Shown here piece after piece: positions 35,515-45,316 of a DNA stretch of 64,000 bases; position 1 is the stretch's first letter, and each line of letters opens with the position of its first letter. Below the pieces are notes generated by a model. The model did no database searches. It worked only from the letters and a program-made list of their open reading frames with translations, and was not told the origin of the DNA. The translations under genes and the position numbers were made by a program. This DNA is from an uncultured bacterium (GTDB taxonomy: Bacteria > Bacillota_I > Bacilli_A > RFN20 > CAG-826), in assembly GCA_949291375.1 (NCBI GenBank), contig CASEVI010000003.1, forward strand, positions 100,137-164,136, written 5' to 3'.

Positions 35515-35638
35515 AGCAGAAATTATTTACTGCCAATCTGTGATAGATGAACATAATGTTTAAGCGACTTATTAAGTCGTCATCCACGGACATGACCATC
35601 TAGATTATTTTTAGTATTCTAGATGGTCATATTTTTAT
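35515..35638 (+). ncRNA. Unassigned structured small RNA or leader
   Basis: A TATAAT at 35501-35506 precedes about 120 nt that can fold into CAG-CTG, CGACTT/AAGTCG (35570-35584) and a very strong terminator ATGACCATCTAGA/TCTAGATGGTCAT with T5 (35602-35638). No coding frame. It ends 18 nt before the DUF3800 start. It is either a free RNA or an attenuator-type leader of that gene. I do not recognise the class. Confidence 0.55.
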
Positions 35639-35655
35639 CACTTTTTTATAAAATT

Positions 35656-36393
35656 ATGAGTAATCTTTTTGTTTTTAGCGACGAATCAGGGGTATTTGAT
35701 AATCTCCATTATCAATATTATTGCTTTGGGGGCATAATTTTTCTTTCAAAAGAAGAAAAAAATCAAGCTGCTAGAAATTTTCATCATGTCGAAAAGATTA
35801 TTAAAGAAAAACTAGAAATATCTGGAGAAATGAAGGCGGCTGCTTTAAAAAATAAATACAAATACAAATTATTAAAATCAATTTCTTCCTTTACTATTTT
35901 TGGAGTAGTTATCGATTTAAATAAAGTTAATAAAAATATTTTTTTAGACAAGAAAACAAAACAACGTTATCTTGATTTTGCTTATAAACTTGGGCTTAAA
36001 AATGCTTTTAAAGATTTAATTGAAGAAGGAATCATTTTTCAAAATGACATTTCTAATATTTATGTAAATTGTGATGAACATGTTACTGCGACTAATGGAA
36101 TTTATGAACTTCAAGAATCACTCGAAAACGAATTTAAAAGAGGCACATATAATTATAATTATAATGAATTTTATGAGCCATTATTTAAAAAATTATCTTC
36201 AGTTCAAGTTAAATTTTGTGATTCGAAAAATAATGTTTATATTCGTATGGCCGATATTATTGCTAATTATATTTATAAAATGGCTAATTATAATTTAACT
36301 ACTGCTTTTAGAATTCATATTAAAAACTTACCATCAGATAAACTATTTAAACTATTAAATAATGCTAATAATTTATCGATTACCACACACTAA
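35656..36393 (+). CDS. DUF3800 protein
   Basis: 245 residues from ATG 35656 (M-S-N-L-F-V-F-S-D-E-S-G). D-E-S-G at the N-terminus and a C-terminal D-x3-N-Y-I are the DUF3800 marks; the fold is RNase H-like. Family members are often in defence or mobile loci, function unproven. There is no ribosome-binding site: the start follows the T-run of the terminator by 18 nt, so translation may be weak or depend on readthrough of the upstream RNA. Confidence 0.75.
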   Translation: MSNLFVFSDESGVFDNLHYQYYCFGGIIFLSKEEKNQAARNFHHVEKIIKEKLEISGEMKAAALKNKYKYKLLKSISSFTIFGVVIDLNKVNKNIFLDKKTKQRYLDFAYKLGLKNAFKDLIEEGIIFQNDISNIYVNCDEHVTATNGIYELQESLENEFKRGTYNYNYNEFYEPLFKKLSSVQVKFCDSKNNVYIRMADIIANYIYKMANYNLTTAFRIHIKNLPSDKLFKLLNNANNLSITTH

Positions 36394-36403
36394 TTATCAA
36401 AAA

Positions 36404-36432
36404 TAGTTGATTTTAATCAACTTTTATTGTAT
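36404..36432 (+). terminator. Terminator after DUF3800 gene
   Basis: AGTTGATT-TTA-AATCAACT followed by TTTATT. Confidence 0.75.
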
Positions 36433-36464
36433 TTTATTTAAGCATTTAAATGCAGCTTATAAAT

Positions 36465-36612
36465 ACTTTCGGCCCAATGAATGAACCTTAAATTAACTTA
36501 AAAAGGAATAAAGTAGACTTAGCTACAAGTTGAAATAGTAAAAATCATTCATCCGCGAAATGGAATTTATATTCTTGCTTTTATTTAGATGCAAATCAAA
36601 ATAAAAGGAGAA
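36465..36612 (+). promoter_or_regulatory. Structured leader of rpsD
   Basis: ATGAATGA (36478-36485) pairs with TCATTCAT (36544-36551) around inner hairpins, including GTAG-ACTTA-GCTAC. Long leaders of rpsD bind protein S4 in Firmicutes; this is a likely equivalent. No terminator hairpin is seen before the ribosome site, so control would be at translation. Confidence 0.55.
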
Positions 36613-36619
36613 CAAAAAA

Positions 36620-37222
36620 ATGAGAAATTTTGATTCAAAATGGAAACGTTCCAGAAGACTTAACTTTTCGCTTTCTGAAACAGGAAAAGAATTAAAGAAA
36701 AGAGCTTATGCACCAGGTCAACACGGGCAAGATAAGAAAAAACTATCTGAATATGGCCGTCAATTATCTGAAAAACAAAAATTAAGAGATCTTTATGGAG
36801 TTAATGAAAAACAATTCGTTAGATTATTCAAGATTGCTTCAGCTTCACACGAAGTTACTGGTACAGCATTTATGATTCTTCTCGAATCAAGACTTGATAA
36901 CTTAGTTTATCGTATGGGTTTTGCATCAACAAGACCTCAAGCAAGACAACTTGTTAATCACGGACACATTTTAGTTAATGGTAAAAAAATCGATATTCCT
37001 TCATATCTTTGCAAAGTCGGTGATAAAATCACTTTAAAAGATAAGAGTAAAGATTTAGCAATTGTCAAAGCAAGTTTAGAAGCAAGTGCTGCTACTCCAC
37101 GCTATATTACAGTTGATAAAGAAAAGAAAGAAGGAAGTTTCGATAGACTTCCAGAAAGAAGTGAATTAAGTCAAGAAATTAATGAATCATTAATCGTTGA
37201 ATTCTATAATAGAAAATTATAA
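36620..37222 (+). CDS. rpsD: Ribosomal protein uS4
   Basis: 200 residues, complete, with Y-A-P-G-Q-H-G and the S4 domain ([11 protein letters not shown] ... N-G-K-K-I-D-I-P-S). The N-terminal Cys zinc site is absent. A 30S assembly protein. Many Arg residues, none CGG. Confidence 0.95.
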   Translation: MRNFDSKWKRSRRLNFSLSETGKELKKRAYAPGQHGQDKKKLSEYGRQLSEKQKLRDLYGVNEKQFVRLFKIASASHEVTGTAFMILLESRLDNLVYRMGFASTRPQARQLVNHGHILVNGKKIDIPSYLCKVGDKITLKDKSKDLAIVKASLEASAATPRYITVDKEKKEGSFDRLPERSELSQEINESLIVEFYNRKL

Positions 37223-37243
37223 TTTCAAAGATATTTCGTTCAT

Positions 37244-37276
37244 AAAAAATCGGATTATTTTATCCGATTTTTTCTT
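37244..37276 (+). terminator. Terminator after rpsD
   Basis: AATCGGAT/ATCCGATT (37248-37269) with T6. Confidence 0.9.
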
Positions 37277-37337
37277 TTTTATATGAAAATTTATTATATT
37301 ATCGATATAATATTAAGACTTGAAAGTAGGTATAAAT

Positions 37338-38468
37338 ATGAAAAAAGAAGATATCAAACTCGATTTAAATAATAATTTAGTAAATTTATCTAATTCACTA
37401 TTAAAATTTTATGATTGTGATATTTTTCATCCTTCAATTCCATATATTGATGAAATTTTAAAAAAAAGGAAAAATAAAAAAATATGTATTTTACTTTATG
37501 ATGGTTTTGGGAAAATTATATTTGATACCTATAAAGATGATATTCCTTTTTTAAATTCGCATATTTTTAAAACTTTTTCTTCTATTTATCCACCAACAAC
37601 TGTCGCTGCTACTGATGCTTTTTTAACAGGAAAATATCCACGTGAAAACGGATTTGTAGGATGGAATCAATATTTTAAAAATATTGATAAATTTATAGAT
37701 GTATTTTTAAATAAAGATTCAGTTAACGATGAAATTATTAAAGATGATGTTACAAAATCCTTTTTAAAACCTAAATTTATTGATGAAATTATTAATGAAA
37801 AAAATAATAAAGAGATTGCTACGATAATTAAATCTCTATCATATAAAAATGAAGATAAACATGATGATTTTGATAAATTTTTTAAAGTAGTTAATGACTC
37901 TTTAAAAAAATATGACTTTATTTACGCTTATTCAACAGAACCAGATCATACCATTCATGAAACTGGTATAAAAAGCGAAAAAATTAAAAATATTCTTATT
38001 TATTTAGAAAATAAAACAAAATATTTAATTAATAATAATCCAGACACTTTATTTATTCTTATCGCTGATCATGGTTTCAAAGATATCGAATACATTCCTT
38101 TAAATGAAGATAATGAATTAATCGAAACATTAAAAGATGAATCAAAAAACGCTATTTTTACTATCGAACCACGTTTTGCTTCATTTTTTGTAAAAGATAA
38201 AGAAAAATTTATAGAAATTTATAATAAAAAATATAAAGATTATTTCATTTTAATGAGTAAAGACGAATTATTAAATAATGATATTTTGGGTCCAACAAAT
38301 AGCTATCTTAATAAATATTGTGACTATACTTTAGGAGATTATATTCTTTTAGCTACTTCTTCATATATGTTTAGCAATAAAAAATCAAAAGATTTTGAAA
38401 TGAAAGGAACTCATGCTGGAGTTACAAAAGATGAATTAGCTTTATATTTAGCTATATTTAATAAATAG
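37338..38468 (+). CDS. Alkaline phosphatase-superfamily phosphodiesterase
   Basis: 376 residues from ATG 37338, behind AAAGTAGGT. Metal and nucleophile marks: L-Y-D-G-F-G-K (Asp), P-P-T-T-V-A-A-T-D (Thr nucleophile), E-P-D-H-T-I-H, A-D-H-G-F, and G-T-H-A-G. This is the nucleotide pyrophosphatase/phosphodiesterase type. No signal peptide, so probably cytoplasmic. Substrate unknown. Confidence 0.8.
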   Translation: MKKEDIKLDLNNNLVNLSNSLLKFYDCDIFHPSIPYIDEILKKRKNKKICILLYDGFGKIIFDTYKDDIPFLNSHIFKTFSSIYPPTTVAATDAFLTGKYPRENGFVGWNQYFKNIDKFIDVFLNKDSVNDEIIKDDVTKSFLKPKFIDEIINEKNNKEIATIIKSLSYKNEDKHDDFDKFFKVVNDSLKKYDFIYAYSTEPDHTIHETGIKSEKIKNILIYLENKTKYLINNNPDTLFILIADHGFKDIEYIPLNEDNELIETLKDESKNAIFTIEPRFASFFVKDKEKFIEIYNKKYKDYFILMSKDELLNNDILGPTNSYLNKYCDYTLGDYILLATSSYMFSNKKSKDFEMKGTHAGVTKDELALYLAIFNK

Positions 38469-38473
38469 ATTAA

Positions 38474-39118
38474 TTATTTATTCTTTTTGTGTTTTCTTTT
38501 TGAAGTTATTTTTAATTTATTTTGATTATCTTTAATCTCTTTATCATTATAGTCACCAATATAAATTTCAAAATCTTTATGATGTTTTATAATTCCGATA
38601 ATTGTCAAAATAATCCCGATTATTCCTAATACAAAAATAGGTATTCCAATAATAAAAGAAGTTATATAAACATCTATTTTTTGATAAAAAACGCAAAATA
38701 AAACACCAACGGCAATTAAAATTAAACAGCCAATAAATTGAAAAAGATTAAATAAACTTCTTAAAGAAATTCTTTTTAAAATTATAAATTTAATAATAAA
38801 AATAACACCTAATCCGATTAAAAAAACTCCAATTACAATAGGTATAGACAAAACAAATATTTTAGGAAATAAAAAAATAATAACACTTAAAGCGATTATT
38901 AATAAATAAGCTAAAATCATGAAAAAATTTTTTGATTGATTAATAAACGTAAAAACTATTAATAAAATTGAAATTAATAACAATATTGAAGCAATTAAAT
39001 AACCTAAAAAGATATCCATATTAGGATGAGAGGAAAATATACAAAATAATAAGCCGATAACTATTAAAATAATTGAAACTAATAATTTTAAATAGTTATA
39101 TTTTTTAATAATATTCAT
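38474..39118 (-). CDS. Six-helix membrane protein (HdeD/DUF308-like)
   Basis: 214 residues; pairs of hydrophobic helices form two similar halves (L-L-F-C-I-F ... and V-L-F-C-V-F ...), ending in a basic tail. The repeat and size resemble DUF308 (HdeD) proteins, whose function is unclear. Weak call. It converges with the phosphodiesterase gene. Confidence 0.5.
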   Translation of the reverse strand: MNIIKKYNYLKLLVSIILIVIGLLFCIFSSHPNMDIFLGYLIASILLLISILLIVFTFINQSKNFFMILAYLLIIALSVIIFLFPKIFVLSIPIVIGVFLIGLGVIFIIKFIILKRISLRSLFNLFQFIGCLILIAVGVLFCVFYQKIDVYITSFIIGIPIFVLGIIGIILTIIGIIKHHKDFEIYIGDYNDKEIKDNQNKLKITSKRKHKKNK

Positions 39119-39146
39119 ACCTATAATTATTATATGAGAAAAATAA

Positions 39147-39184
39147 AAATATGTCCCAATACTTTCTTAAGTAGGGACATATTT
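39147..39184. terminator. Terminator at the end of the hydrogenase operon
   Basis: AAATATGTCCC/GGGACATATTT, 11 bp. Confidence 0.85.
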
Positions 39185-39201
39185 TATTTATTTATATTGA
39201 C

Positions 39202-40986
39202 TTATTCACCGATTTTTAAATCAGGATATCTTTCTCTCGATGGATTATAGAAAGTATGTAATAATTTATGAGCTTTTTTAGAACCATATTCACATAAATA
39301 ATCCTCATAAAGTTTCTTAATATCTGGATTTAAATGACTTCTTCTAACCTTTCTGTTACGATCTTCTTCATATAATACTTTTGCTCTTTTAGCAACATAA
39401 GTATCAAGAATATTATCTTCTTCTTTAGGGAGGAATAAAGGAGTCACATATGGTTGACCTCCTCCGTTAATACATCCGCCTGGACATCCCATAATTTCAA
39501 TAAAATCATATTTTGATTTGCCTTCTTTTATTTCATCTAATAAAATCTTAGCATTTTTCATTCCCGAAGCCATTGCAACGTTATACGTATTGCCTAAAAT
39601 CTTTAAAGAAGCTTCTTTTATTCCTTCAAGACCACGGCAAGGTGTAAATTCAATTGGTTCAAGTTCATTTGAAGTTAAAATATAATAAGCAGTTCTTAAT
39701 GCTGCTTCCATAACTCCGCCTGTAACTCCAAAAATAACACCAGCTCCACTATAATCACCAATTAAATCATCATCAAATTCTTCTGATGGTAATTTTTCCC
39801 AATTAATACCGCTTCTTTTGATGATTTGAGCTAATTCACGAGTCGTTAAAACAACATCAACATCAGCAATTCCATCTACTTTATTACCATCTCTTTCTTT
39901 CTCATACTTTTTAGCTGTACAAGGCATAATTGAAACAACACAAATTTGTGATCTATCTATATTATGCTTTTCAGCATAATAAGATTTAATAATTGCTCCA
40001 ACCATTTCATGAGGAGATTTACAAGTAGATAAATGAGGTAAAAGTTCTGGATAATAATATTCACAATAATTTACCCATCCTGGAGAACATGACGTAATCA
40101 TTGGACCAGGAGTTTTCGTAATAACTCTATGAACAAATTCATTTGCTTCTTCACAAATAGTCAAATCAGCACCAAAGTTAGTATCAAATACGCGATAAAA
40201 TCCTAAACGATGTAACGCAGCAACCATTTTGCCTCTTGAATTTGTTCCAATAGGATCACCAAATTCTTCTCCTAAAGCGGTTCTTACTGCAGGAGCAGTT
40301 TGTACTATAACATATTTTCCTTCTTTAAATGCTTCATCAAGTTTTTCAATTTCACTATGTTCCATTAACGCACCAGTTGGGCAAACTAAAGTACATTGAC
40401 CACATTGAATGCAAGGAACATTATTAAAAGAACGATTTCCAGCAGGAGAAACAATAGTTTTAAACCCTCTATTTTCAAATCCTAAAATACCAATTCCTTG
40501 AGCATCTTTACAAGCTTCAATGCATCTTCCACATAAAATACATTTTGAAGTATCTCTAATTAATCCTGGGGCTACATCATCATAAGTTGTTGGAGTCTTT
40601 TCACCAACATAAACTTCAGGTCTAGCACCAACTCTTCTCGCAACTTCAAGAAGTTCACATTGTCCATTTTTTCTACATGCTTGACAATTGTAATAATGAT
40701 TTGAAAGTAATAATTCGACACTAGTTCTTCTAGCAATAACTGCTGAAGGATCAGAAATAGAAATCTTCATTCCATCTCTAACAGGATAAGCACACGAAGG
40801 AACAAGTCTTCTTTCTCCTTCTACCTTAACTAAACAAACTCTACATGAAGCTAAAGAACATCTTCCCTTTTTATAAGTACAAAGGCTTGGAATATTATAT
40901 CCACAGATTTTAGCAGCCTCTAAAATTGTTAAATCATCATCAACAAGGTAAGGTTTATTTTCAATATATATAGTAATTTTTGCCAT
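39202..40986 (-). CDS. hydA: [FeFe] hydrogenase catalytic subunit, NADH-linked trimeric type
   Basis: 594 residues. In order: a 2Fe-2S ferredoxin domain (C-x(n)-C-x2-C at about 36-60), a His-Cys3 4Fe-4S site (H-x3-C-x2-C-x5-C), two 4Fe-4S sites (C-I-L-C-G-R-C, C-I-Q-C-G-Q-C), and the H-cluster domain with all three signatures: T-S-C-S-P-G-W, M-P-C-T-A-K-K, and G-C-P-G-G-C-I-N-G-G-G-Q-P. The small C-terminal domain ends L-H-T-F-Y-N-P-S-R. It makes or oxidises H2 in the cytoplasm and, with HydB/HydC, couples to NADH and perhaps ferredoxin. Confidence 0.95.
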   Translation of the reverse strand: MAKITIYIENKPYLVDDDLTILEAAKICGYNIPSLCTYKKGRCSLASCRVCLVKVEGERRLVPSCAYPVRDGMKISISDPSAVIARRTSVELLLSNHYYNCQACRKNGQCELLEVARRVGARPEVYVGEKTPTTYDDVAPGLIRDTSKCILCGRCIEACKDAQGIGILGFENRGFKTIVSPAGNRSFNNVPCIQCGQCTLVCPTGALMEHSEIEKLDEAFKEGKYVIVQTAPAVRTALGEEFGDPIGTNSRGKMVAALHRLGFYRVFDTNFGADLTICEEANEFVHRVITKTPGPMITSCSPGWVNYCEYYYPELLPHLSTCKSPHEMVGAIIKSYYAEKHNIDRSQICVVSIMPCTAKKYEKERDGNKVDGIADVDVVLTTRELAQIIKRSGINWEKLPSEEFDDDLIGDYSGAGVIFGVTGGVMEAALRTAYYILTSNELEPIEFTPCRGLEGIKEASLKILGNTYNVAMASGMKNAKILLDEIKEGKSKYDFIEIMGCPGGCINGGGQPYVTPLFLPKEEDNILDTYVAKRAKVLYEEDRNRKVRRSHLNPDIKKLYEDYLCEYGSKKAHKLLHTFYNPSRERYPDLKIGE

Positions 40987-40998
40987 ATTCTTCGCCCC

Positions 40999-42876
40999 CT
41001 ACTTTTTACTAATTGCTCCAAATTTACAAGAACTTAAGCAACTACCACACTTTATACATTTACTTTGATCAATAACAAATGGAGTTTTTCCAATTGTTCC
41101 ACTTATTGCATTAACTGGGCAATTTCTTGAACAAAGTGAACATTTTTTACATTTTTCTGGGTCAATTACAAATGAAATTAAATTCTTACAAATTCCAGCA
41201 TCACATTTTTTATCAGTAACATGTCTTTCATAGACATCTCTAAATTTAGAAAGCGTTGATAAAACAGGGTTTGGAGCCGTCTGTCCTAAACCACATAAAG
41301 AACCAACTCTAATAGATTCTGATAGTGTTTCCAACTTGTCTAAATCCTCCATGGTTGCTTTTCCATCAGTAACTTTTGTTAATATTTCCAATAAACGCTT
41401 GGTACCAATACGACATTGAGAACATTTTCCACAACTTTCATCGCAAATAAATTCAAGATAGAATTTTGCGACATCAACCATGCAGTTATCTTCGTCCATG
41501 ACAATAGCACCACCACTACCCATCATTGAACCTTTTGCAATTAAATTATCAAAATCAATTGGAGTATCCAATTCATTCATGGTCAAACATCCACCAGAAG
41601 GTCCTCCAGTTTGAATAGCTTGGAAACGTTTATCATTTGGAATTCCGCCACCAATATCAAAAATAAGTTCACGTAAAGTTGTTCCCATAGGAACTTCAAC
41701 TAAACCAACATTTTTAACCTTTCCGCCTAGCGCAAAGACTTTTGTTCCTTTACTCTTTTCAGTTCCAACTTTAGCAAATTCAGCACCGCCAACTCTTAAA
41801 ATATAAGGGATATTAGCTAAAGTTTCGACATTATTAATAATTGTAGGTTTATCCCATAATCCTTTTACAGCTGGGAATGGAGGTCTTGGACGAGGCATGC
41901 CTCTTTTTCCTTCGATTGAATTCAACAAAGCGGTTTCTTCTCCACAAACAAAAGCTCCAGCTCCTAAACGGACATGACATCTAAAGCTAAAGCCACTACC
42001 TAAAATATTGTCACCTAAAAGGCCGATTTCTTCTAATTCTTTTATAGCTAAAGTTAATCTTTTAACAGCAACTGGATATTCTGCACGAACATAGAAATAA
42101 CCATTATTTGCACCAATTGCATAACCTGCAATCATCATCCCTTCGATAACAGCAACAGGGTTTCCTTCTAAAATGGAACGATCCATAAAAGCACCTGGAT
42201 CACCTTCATCTCCATTACAAACAACATATTTAGTATCATTTTCTTGATCGTAAGCAAATTGCCATTTTTTTCCAGTAGGGAAGCCACCGCCGCCTCTGCC
42301 TCTTAATCCAGAAGCGAGAACTTCATCAATAACCTTTTGGCGATCCATACTTAAAGCTTTAATTAAACCTTTAAATGCATCATAACCTAAAGCTTCTTCA
42401 ACTATTTCTGGATTAATAGTTCCACATCCATGAAGAGCGATACGAAGTTGCTTTTTATAGAAATTAATATCGTCTTGTCTTTCTACTTTTTGATGGGTAT
42501 TTGGATCTTCATATAAAAGATCTTTAATACATTTTCCACCAATAATATCTTCATTAATTATTCTTTCACAATCTGAAACTTTTACAGCATGATAAAGACG
42601 ATCTTCTGGGAAAATCTTAACAAATGGTCCTTGTGAACAAAACCCAAAGCAACCAACAACATTAACAGTAACTTTATCTTCAAGTTTCTTTTCTTTAATT
42701 AAAGCATTTAATTTATCGATAATTCCTTGAGAATCAGAAGATAAACAACCAGTGCCACCACATACGACAATGTGTCTTTTGCCATCTTTTCCACTAAATT
42801 TCTTTTCAAGGCAAGATGTGCAAGTTGAAAGTTTCTTTTCCAATTCTTCTAAACTTTTTATTTTTTTAACTGCCAT
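40999..42876 (-). CDS. hydB: Hydrogenase NADH-binding subunit (NuoF-like)
   Basis: 625 residues: an N-terminal thioredoxin-like 2Fe-2S domain (G-T-G-C ... G-C-F-G-F-C), the NuoF core with G-R-G-G-G-G-F-P-T-G-K-K-W (NADH) and C-G-E-E-T-A-L-L (FMN), an SLBB part, 4Fe-4S C-G-K-C-S-Q-C-R, and two C-terminal 4Fe-4S ferredoxin sites. This is the layout of the flavin subunit of bifurcating hydrogenases. It lies 12 nt upstream of hydA. Confidence 0.95.
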   Translation of the reverse strand: MAVKKIKSLEELEKKLSTCTSCLEKKFSGKDGKRHIVVCGGTGCLSSDSQGIIDKLNALIKEKKLEDKVTVNVVGCFGFCSQGPFVKIFPEDRLYHAVKVSDCERIINEDIIGGKCIKDLLYEDPNTHQKVERQDDINFYKKQLRIALHGCGTINPEIVEEALGYDAFKGLIKALSMDRQKVIDEVLASGLRGRGGGGFPTGKKWQFAYDQENDTKYVVCNGDEGDPGAFMDRSILEGNPVAVIEGMMIAGYAIGANNGYFYVRAEYPVAVKRLTLAIKELEEIGLLGDNILGSGFSFRCHVRLGAGAFVCGEETALLNSIEGKRGMPRPRPPFPAVKGLWDKPTIINNVETLANIPYILRVGGAEFAKVGTEKSKGTKVFALGGKVKNVGLVEVPMGTTLRELIFDIGGGIPNDKRFQAIQTGGPSGGCLTMNELDTPIDFDNLIAKGSMMGSGGAIVMDEDNCMVDVAKFYLEFICDESCGKCSQCRIGTKRLLEILTKVTDGKATMEDLDKLETLSESIRVGSLCGLGQTAPNPVLSTLSKFRDVYERHVTDKKCDAGICKNLISFVIDPEKCKKCSLCSRNCPVNAISGTIGKTPFVIDQSKCIKCGSCLSSCKFGAISKK

Positions 42877-42881
42877 ATAGT

Positions 42882-43367
42882 CTAACCTTCCTTATCTTTT
42901 TTGCGGTATTCATCAATTATTTGTTGGACTTGAGATAAAGTTACTTTTGGATAAACTTTACCATTAATTGATATTGCAGGAGCAATACCGCAAGCTCCTA
43001 TACACCTTAAAGCATCCAAAGTAAATAACCCATCTTCACTAGTTTGACCAGGTTTAATTTTTAAAAGTTCGGAAAACTTATCTAAAATATTTTGGCTACC
43101 TTTAACATAGCAAGCTGTTCCAAGGCAAACACCAATAACATATCTTCCCTTAGGTTTAAGAGAGAAAAATGAATAAAATGTAACAACTCCATAAATGTCT
43201 GAAACAGGAATATTTAGTTCTTTTGAAATTATTTCTTGAACTTCAATAGGTATATATCCATATTCTTTTTGAGTTTCAGATAAAACTAGCATTAATGGAG
43301 AAGGCTCATTTTTGTACTTATTGCAGATATTAACAATTATATCTACTGCTTCTTTTCTTAAATGCAT
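42882..43367 (-). CDS. hydC: Hydrogenase 2Fe-2S subunit (NuoE-like)
   Basis: 161 residues, thioredoxin-fold 2Fe-2S protein with C-L-G-T-A-C and C-I-G-A-C-G ligands. First gene of the hydCBA operon (5 nt to hydB). A TATAAT-type -10 lies about 45 nt upstream, overlapped by the near-palindrome CTCTTTAAGAG (43412-43422), which could be an operator, perhaps for a redox regulator. Confidence 0.93.
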   Translation of the reverse strand: MHLRKEAVDIIVNICNKYKNEPSPLMLVLSETQKEYGYIPIEVQEIISKELNIPVSDIYGVVTFYSFFSLKPKGRYVIGVCLGTACYVKGSQNILDKFSELLKIKPGQTSEDGLFTLDALRCIGACGIAPAISINGKVYPKVTLSQVQQIIDEYRKKDKEG

Positions 43368-43463
43368 AATTATTTTAACTCCTAATAATCATTATTTAAT
43401 ATGATTATACTCTCTTTAAGAGCTAAATTTAATAAGGAAAAATACACTATTTTATCGAATTTT

Positions 43464-44369
43464 TTAATTCTTTAGATATTTATAGAGTTTTCCGAATATA
43501 ATTTTTGCTCTTTTTTTCATTGCTTCTTTTGTATAAAAACCAATATGAGGAGTAGTAATTACATTTTTGTATTTTAATAAATCATAATTATCATCTAAAG
43601 GGGGTTCTTTTTCAAAAACATCACTTAAATATAACGAAACCTTTTTATTATCTAATGATTTTATTAAAACTTTCTTAGAAACTATTTTTCCTCTAGCTGT
43701 ATTTATTAATATAACTCCTTTTTTCATTAAGAAAAATTCTTTTTCATCTAAAAAATTAATTGTATTTCCATTTAACGGAATATGAAGTGAAATAATGTCA
43801 GCTTCTTTTAATAAATCTTCTTTATTTTTATAAATTACATTTTCTTTTTCAATATCATAATGACGTGACAAGGAATAATAATATATAGTTAGATTTTTAA
43901 AAATTGACAAAAGAGAGAGGACTTCCTTTCCAATATTTCCCATTCCAATTAAACCAATCTTTAAATTTGTTAATTCATTGCCGATTACTTTATTTTTATA
44001 TGAAAGTTCATTAAATTTTCTTAAAGCCATCAAAATAAACATTAATGTTAATTGAGCTACGGCATCTGATGAATAACCACTTGCATTAAAAACGTCAATA
44101 TTCTTTTCTTTACAATATTTTAAATCAATATGATCTAAACCACTAAAAGCAATAAATAAAGCCTTTAAATTTTTATCTTTTGATAAGATTTCTTCGCTCA
44201 ATATAGTATTATCACTAATAACTATATCAGCATTATCAATTCTTTTAATTAATTCATCTTTTTTTGTCGATTTAATTTTATAACTTATAACTTCATGATT
44301 ATTTAATATATCATTATTTAAAAAAGGAGAAATATCAGTTTCTAAAGGTTCCAAAATAACAATTTTCAT
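43464..44369 (-). CDS. D-isomer-specific 2-hydroxyacid dehydrogenase
   Basis: 301 residues from ATG 44369 (M-K-I-V-I-L-E), 7 nt after AAGGA; an ATG 6 nt upstream is in frame. NAD loop G-M-G-N-I-G-K-E, catalytic Arg in T-A-R-G-K, Glu in E-K-E-P-P, and His in T-P-H-I-G-F. Could act on lactate-, glycerate- or phosphoglycerate-like substrates; the ACT domain of SerA is absent. Confidence 0.88.
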   Translation of the reverse strand: MKIVILEPLETDISPFLNNDILNNHEVISYKIKSTKKDELIKRIDNADIVISDNTILSEEILSKDKNLKALFIAFSGLDHIDLKYCKEKNIDVFNASGYSSDAVAQLTLMFILMALRKFNELSYKNKVIGNELTNLKIGLIGMGNIGKEVLSLLSIFKNLTIYYYSLSRHYDIEKENVIYKNKEDLLKEADIISLHIPLNGNTINFLDEKEFFLMKKGVILINTARGKIVSKKVLIKSLDNKKVSLYLSDVFEKEPPLDDNYDLLKYKNVITTPHIGFYTKEAMKKRAKIIFGKLYKYLKN

Positions 44370-44430
44370 ATACATTTCCTTAATATTTAACTTTATTATT
44401 TTAATATTTCCAGATAAAAAGACTCAATTA

Positions 44431-44457
44431 AAAAAACGGGTTTCCCCGTTTTTTATT
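44431..44457 (-). terminator. Terminator after SDR gene
   Basis: AAAAACGGG-TTTC-CCCGTTTTT, symmetrical. Confidence 0.85.
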
Positions 44458-44473
44458 AGATTAATAGCTTAAA

Positions 44474-45235
44474 TTAAACACAAGTATATCCACCATCAAC
44501 TGGTAAGATAACTCCGGTAACATAACTAGATTCTTCAGCTCCTAAAAATAAAGCAGCACTATTAAGTTCTCCTTCTTTTCCATATCTTCCTAATGGAACG
44601 GTAGCTTTCATATAGGCAGTAAATTCTTTTGTTACTAAAGTATCATGCGTTAATTCTGTTTCAAAATATCCAGGGCAAATAGCATTACAAGTAATATTAT
44701 ATTTTGCAAGTTCTGCTGCAACTGCTCTAGTGAAATTAACAACGCCGCCTTTTGAAGTATGATAAGCAACAGTATCCATAGCTGTATTACCTACGAGTCC
44801 ATACATTGAAGCAATATTAATAATTCTTCCATAATTATTCTTTTTCATGATGTTCCCAAATGCTCTTGTTACAAGAAATACACTCTTTAAATCAATATCC
44901 ATCGTAAAATTCCATTCATCATCTGTCATATTTAATACGCCAGCATTTTTAGCAGCCCCAGCGCAATTAACTAAAACATCAACCTTTTTAAATTTTTCTT
45001 CAACGACTTTTGCACATTCATTTACATTTATAGTAGAAGTAACATCACATTTAAGTGGTAAAACACTTACTCCATATAAAGAATGTAATTCATTAGCAAG
45101 AGATTCCAATCTTTCAACTCTTCTTGCTAAAAGGACAAGATTTGCATGTGCACTAGCAAAACCTCTTGCCATTTGTGAACCAAGGCCACTACTTGCACCA
45201 GTAATGACAACGACTCGATTTGAAAAATCAAACAT
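44474..45235 (-). CDS. Short-chain dehydrogenase/reductase
   Basis: 253 residues, classical SDR. T-G-A-S-S-G-L-G nucleotide site, N-C-A-G, catalytic Ser (I-A-S-M-Y), and Y-H-T-S-K. C-terminal V-T-G-V-I-L-P-V-D-G-G. NAD(P)-dependent; substrate may be a 3-oxoacyl group, a sugar acid (gluconate 5-dehydrogenase-like) or a related alcohol. Single gene with its own terminator. Confidence 0.85.
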   Translation of the reverse strand: MFDFSNRVVVITGASSGLGSQMARGFASAHANLVLLARRVERLESLANELHSLYGVSVLPLKCDVTSTINVNECAKVVEEKFKKVDVLVNCAGAAKNAGVLNMTDDEWNFTMDIDLKSVFLVTRAFGNIMKKNNYGRIINIASMYGLVGNTAMDTVAYHTSKGGVVNFTRAVAAELAKYNITCNAICPGYFETELTHDTLVTKEFTAYMKATVPLGRYGKEGELNSAALFLGAEESSYVTGVILPVDGGYTCV

Positions 45236-45316
45236 ATTATTAAAACATCTCCTTATTTTTTATTATAAGTGTATTTATTTTTATGTTAAGTTAAAAATTT
45301 ATTAAAAATTTTCACA

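Noticed and set aside
44847..45305. 152-codon plus-strand frame across the SDR gene
   Set aside because: Antisense to an SDR with all catalytic motifs.
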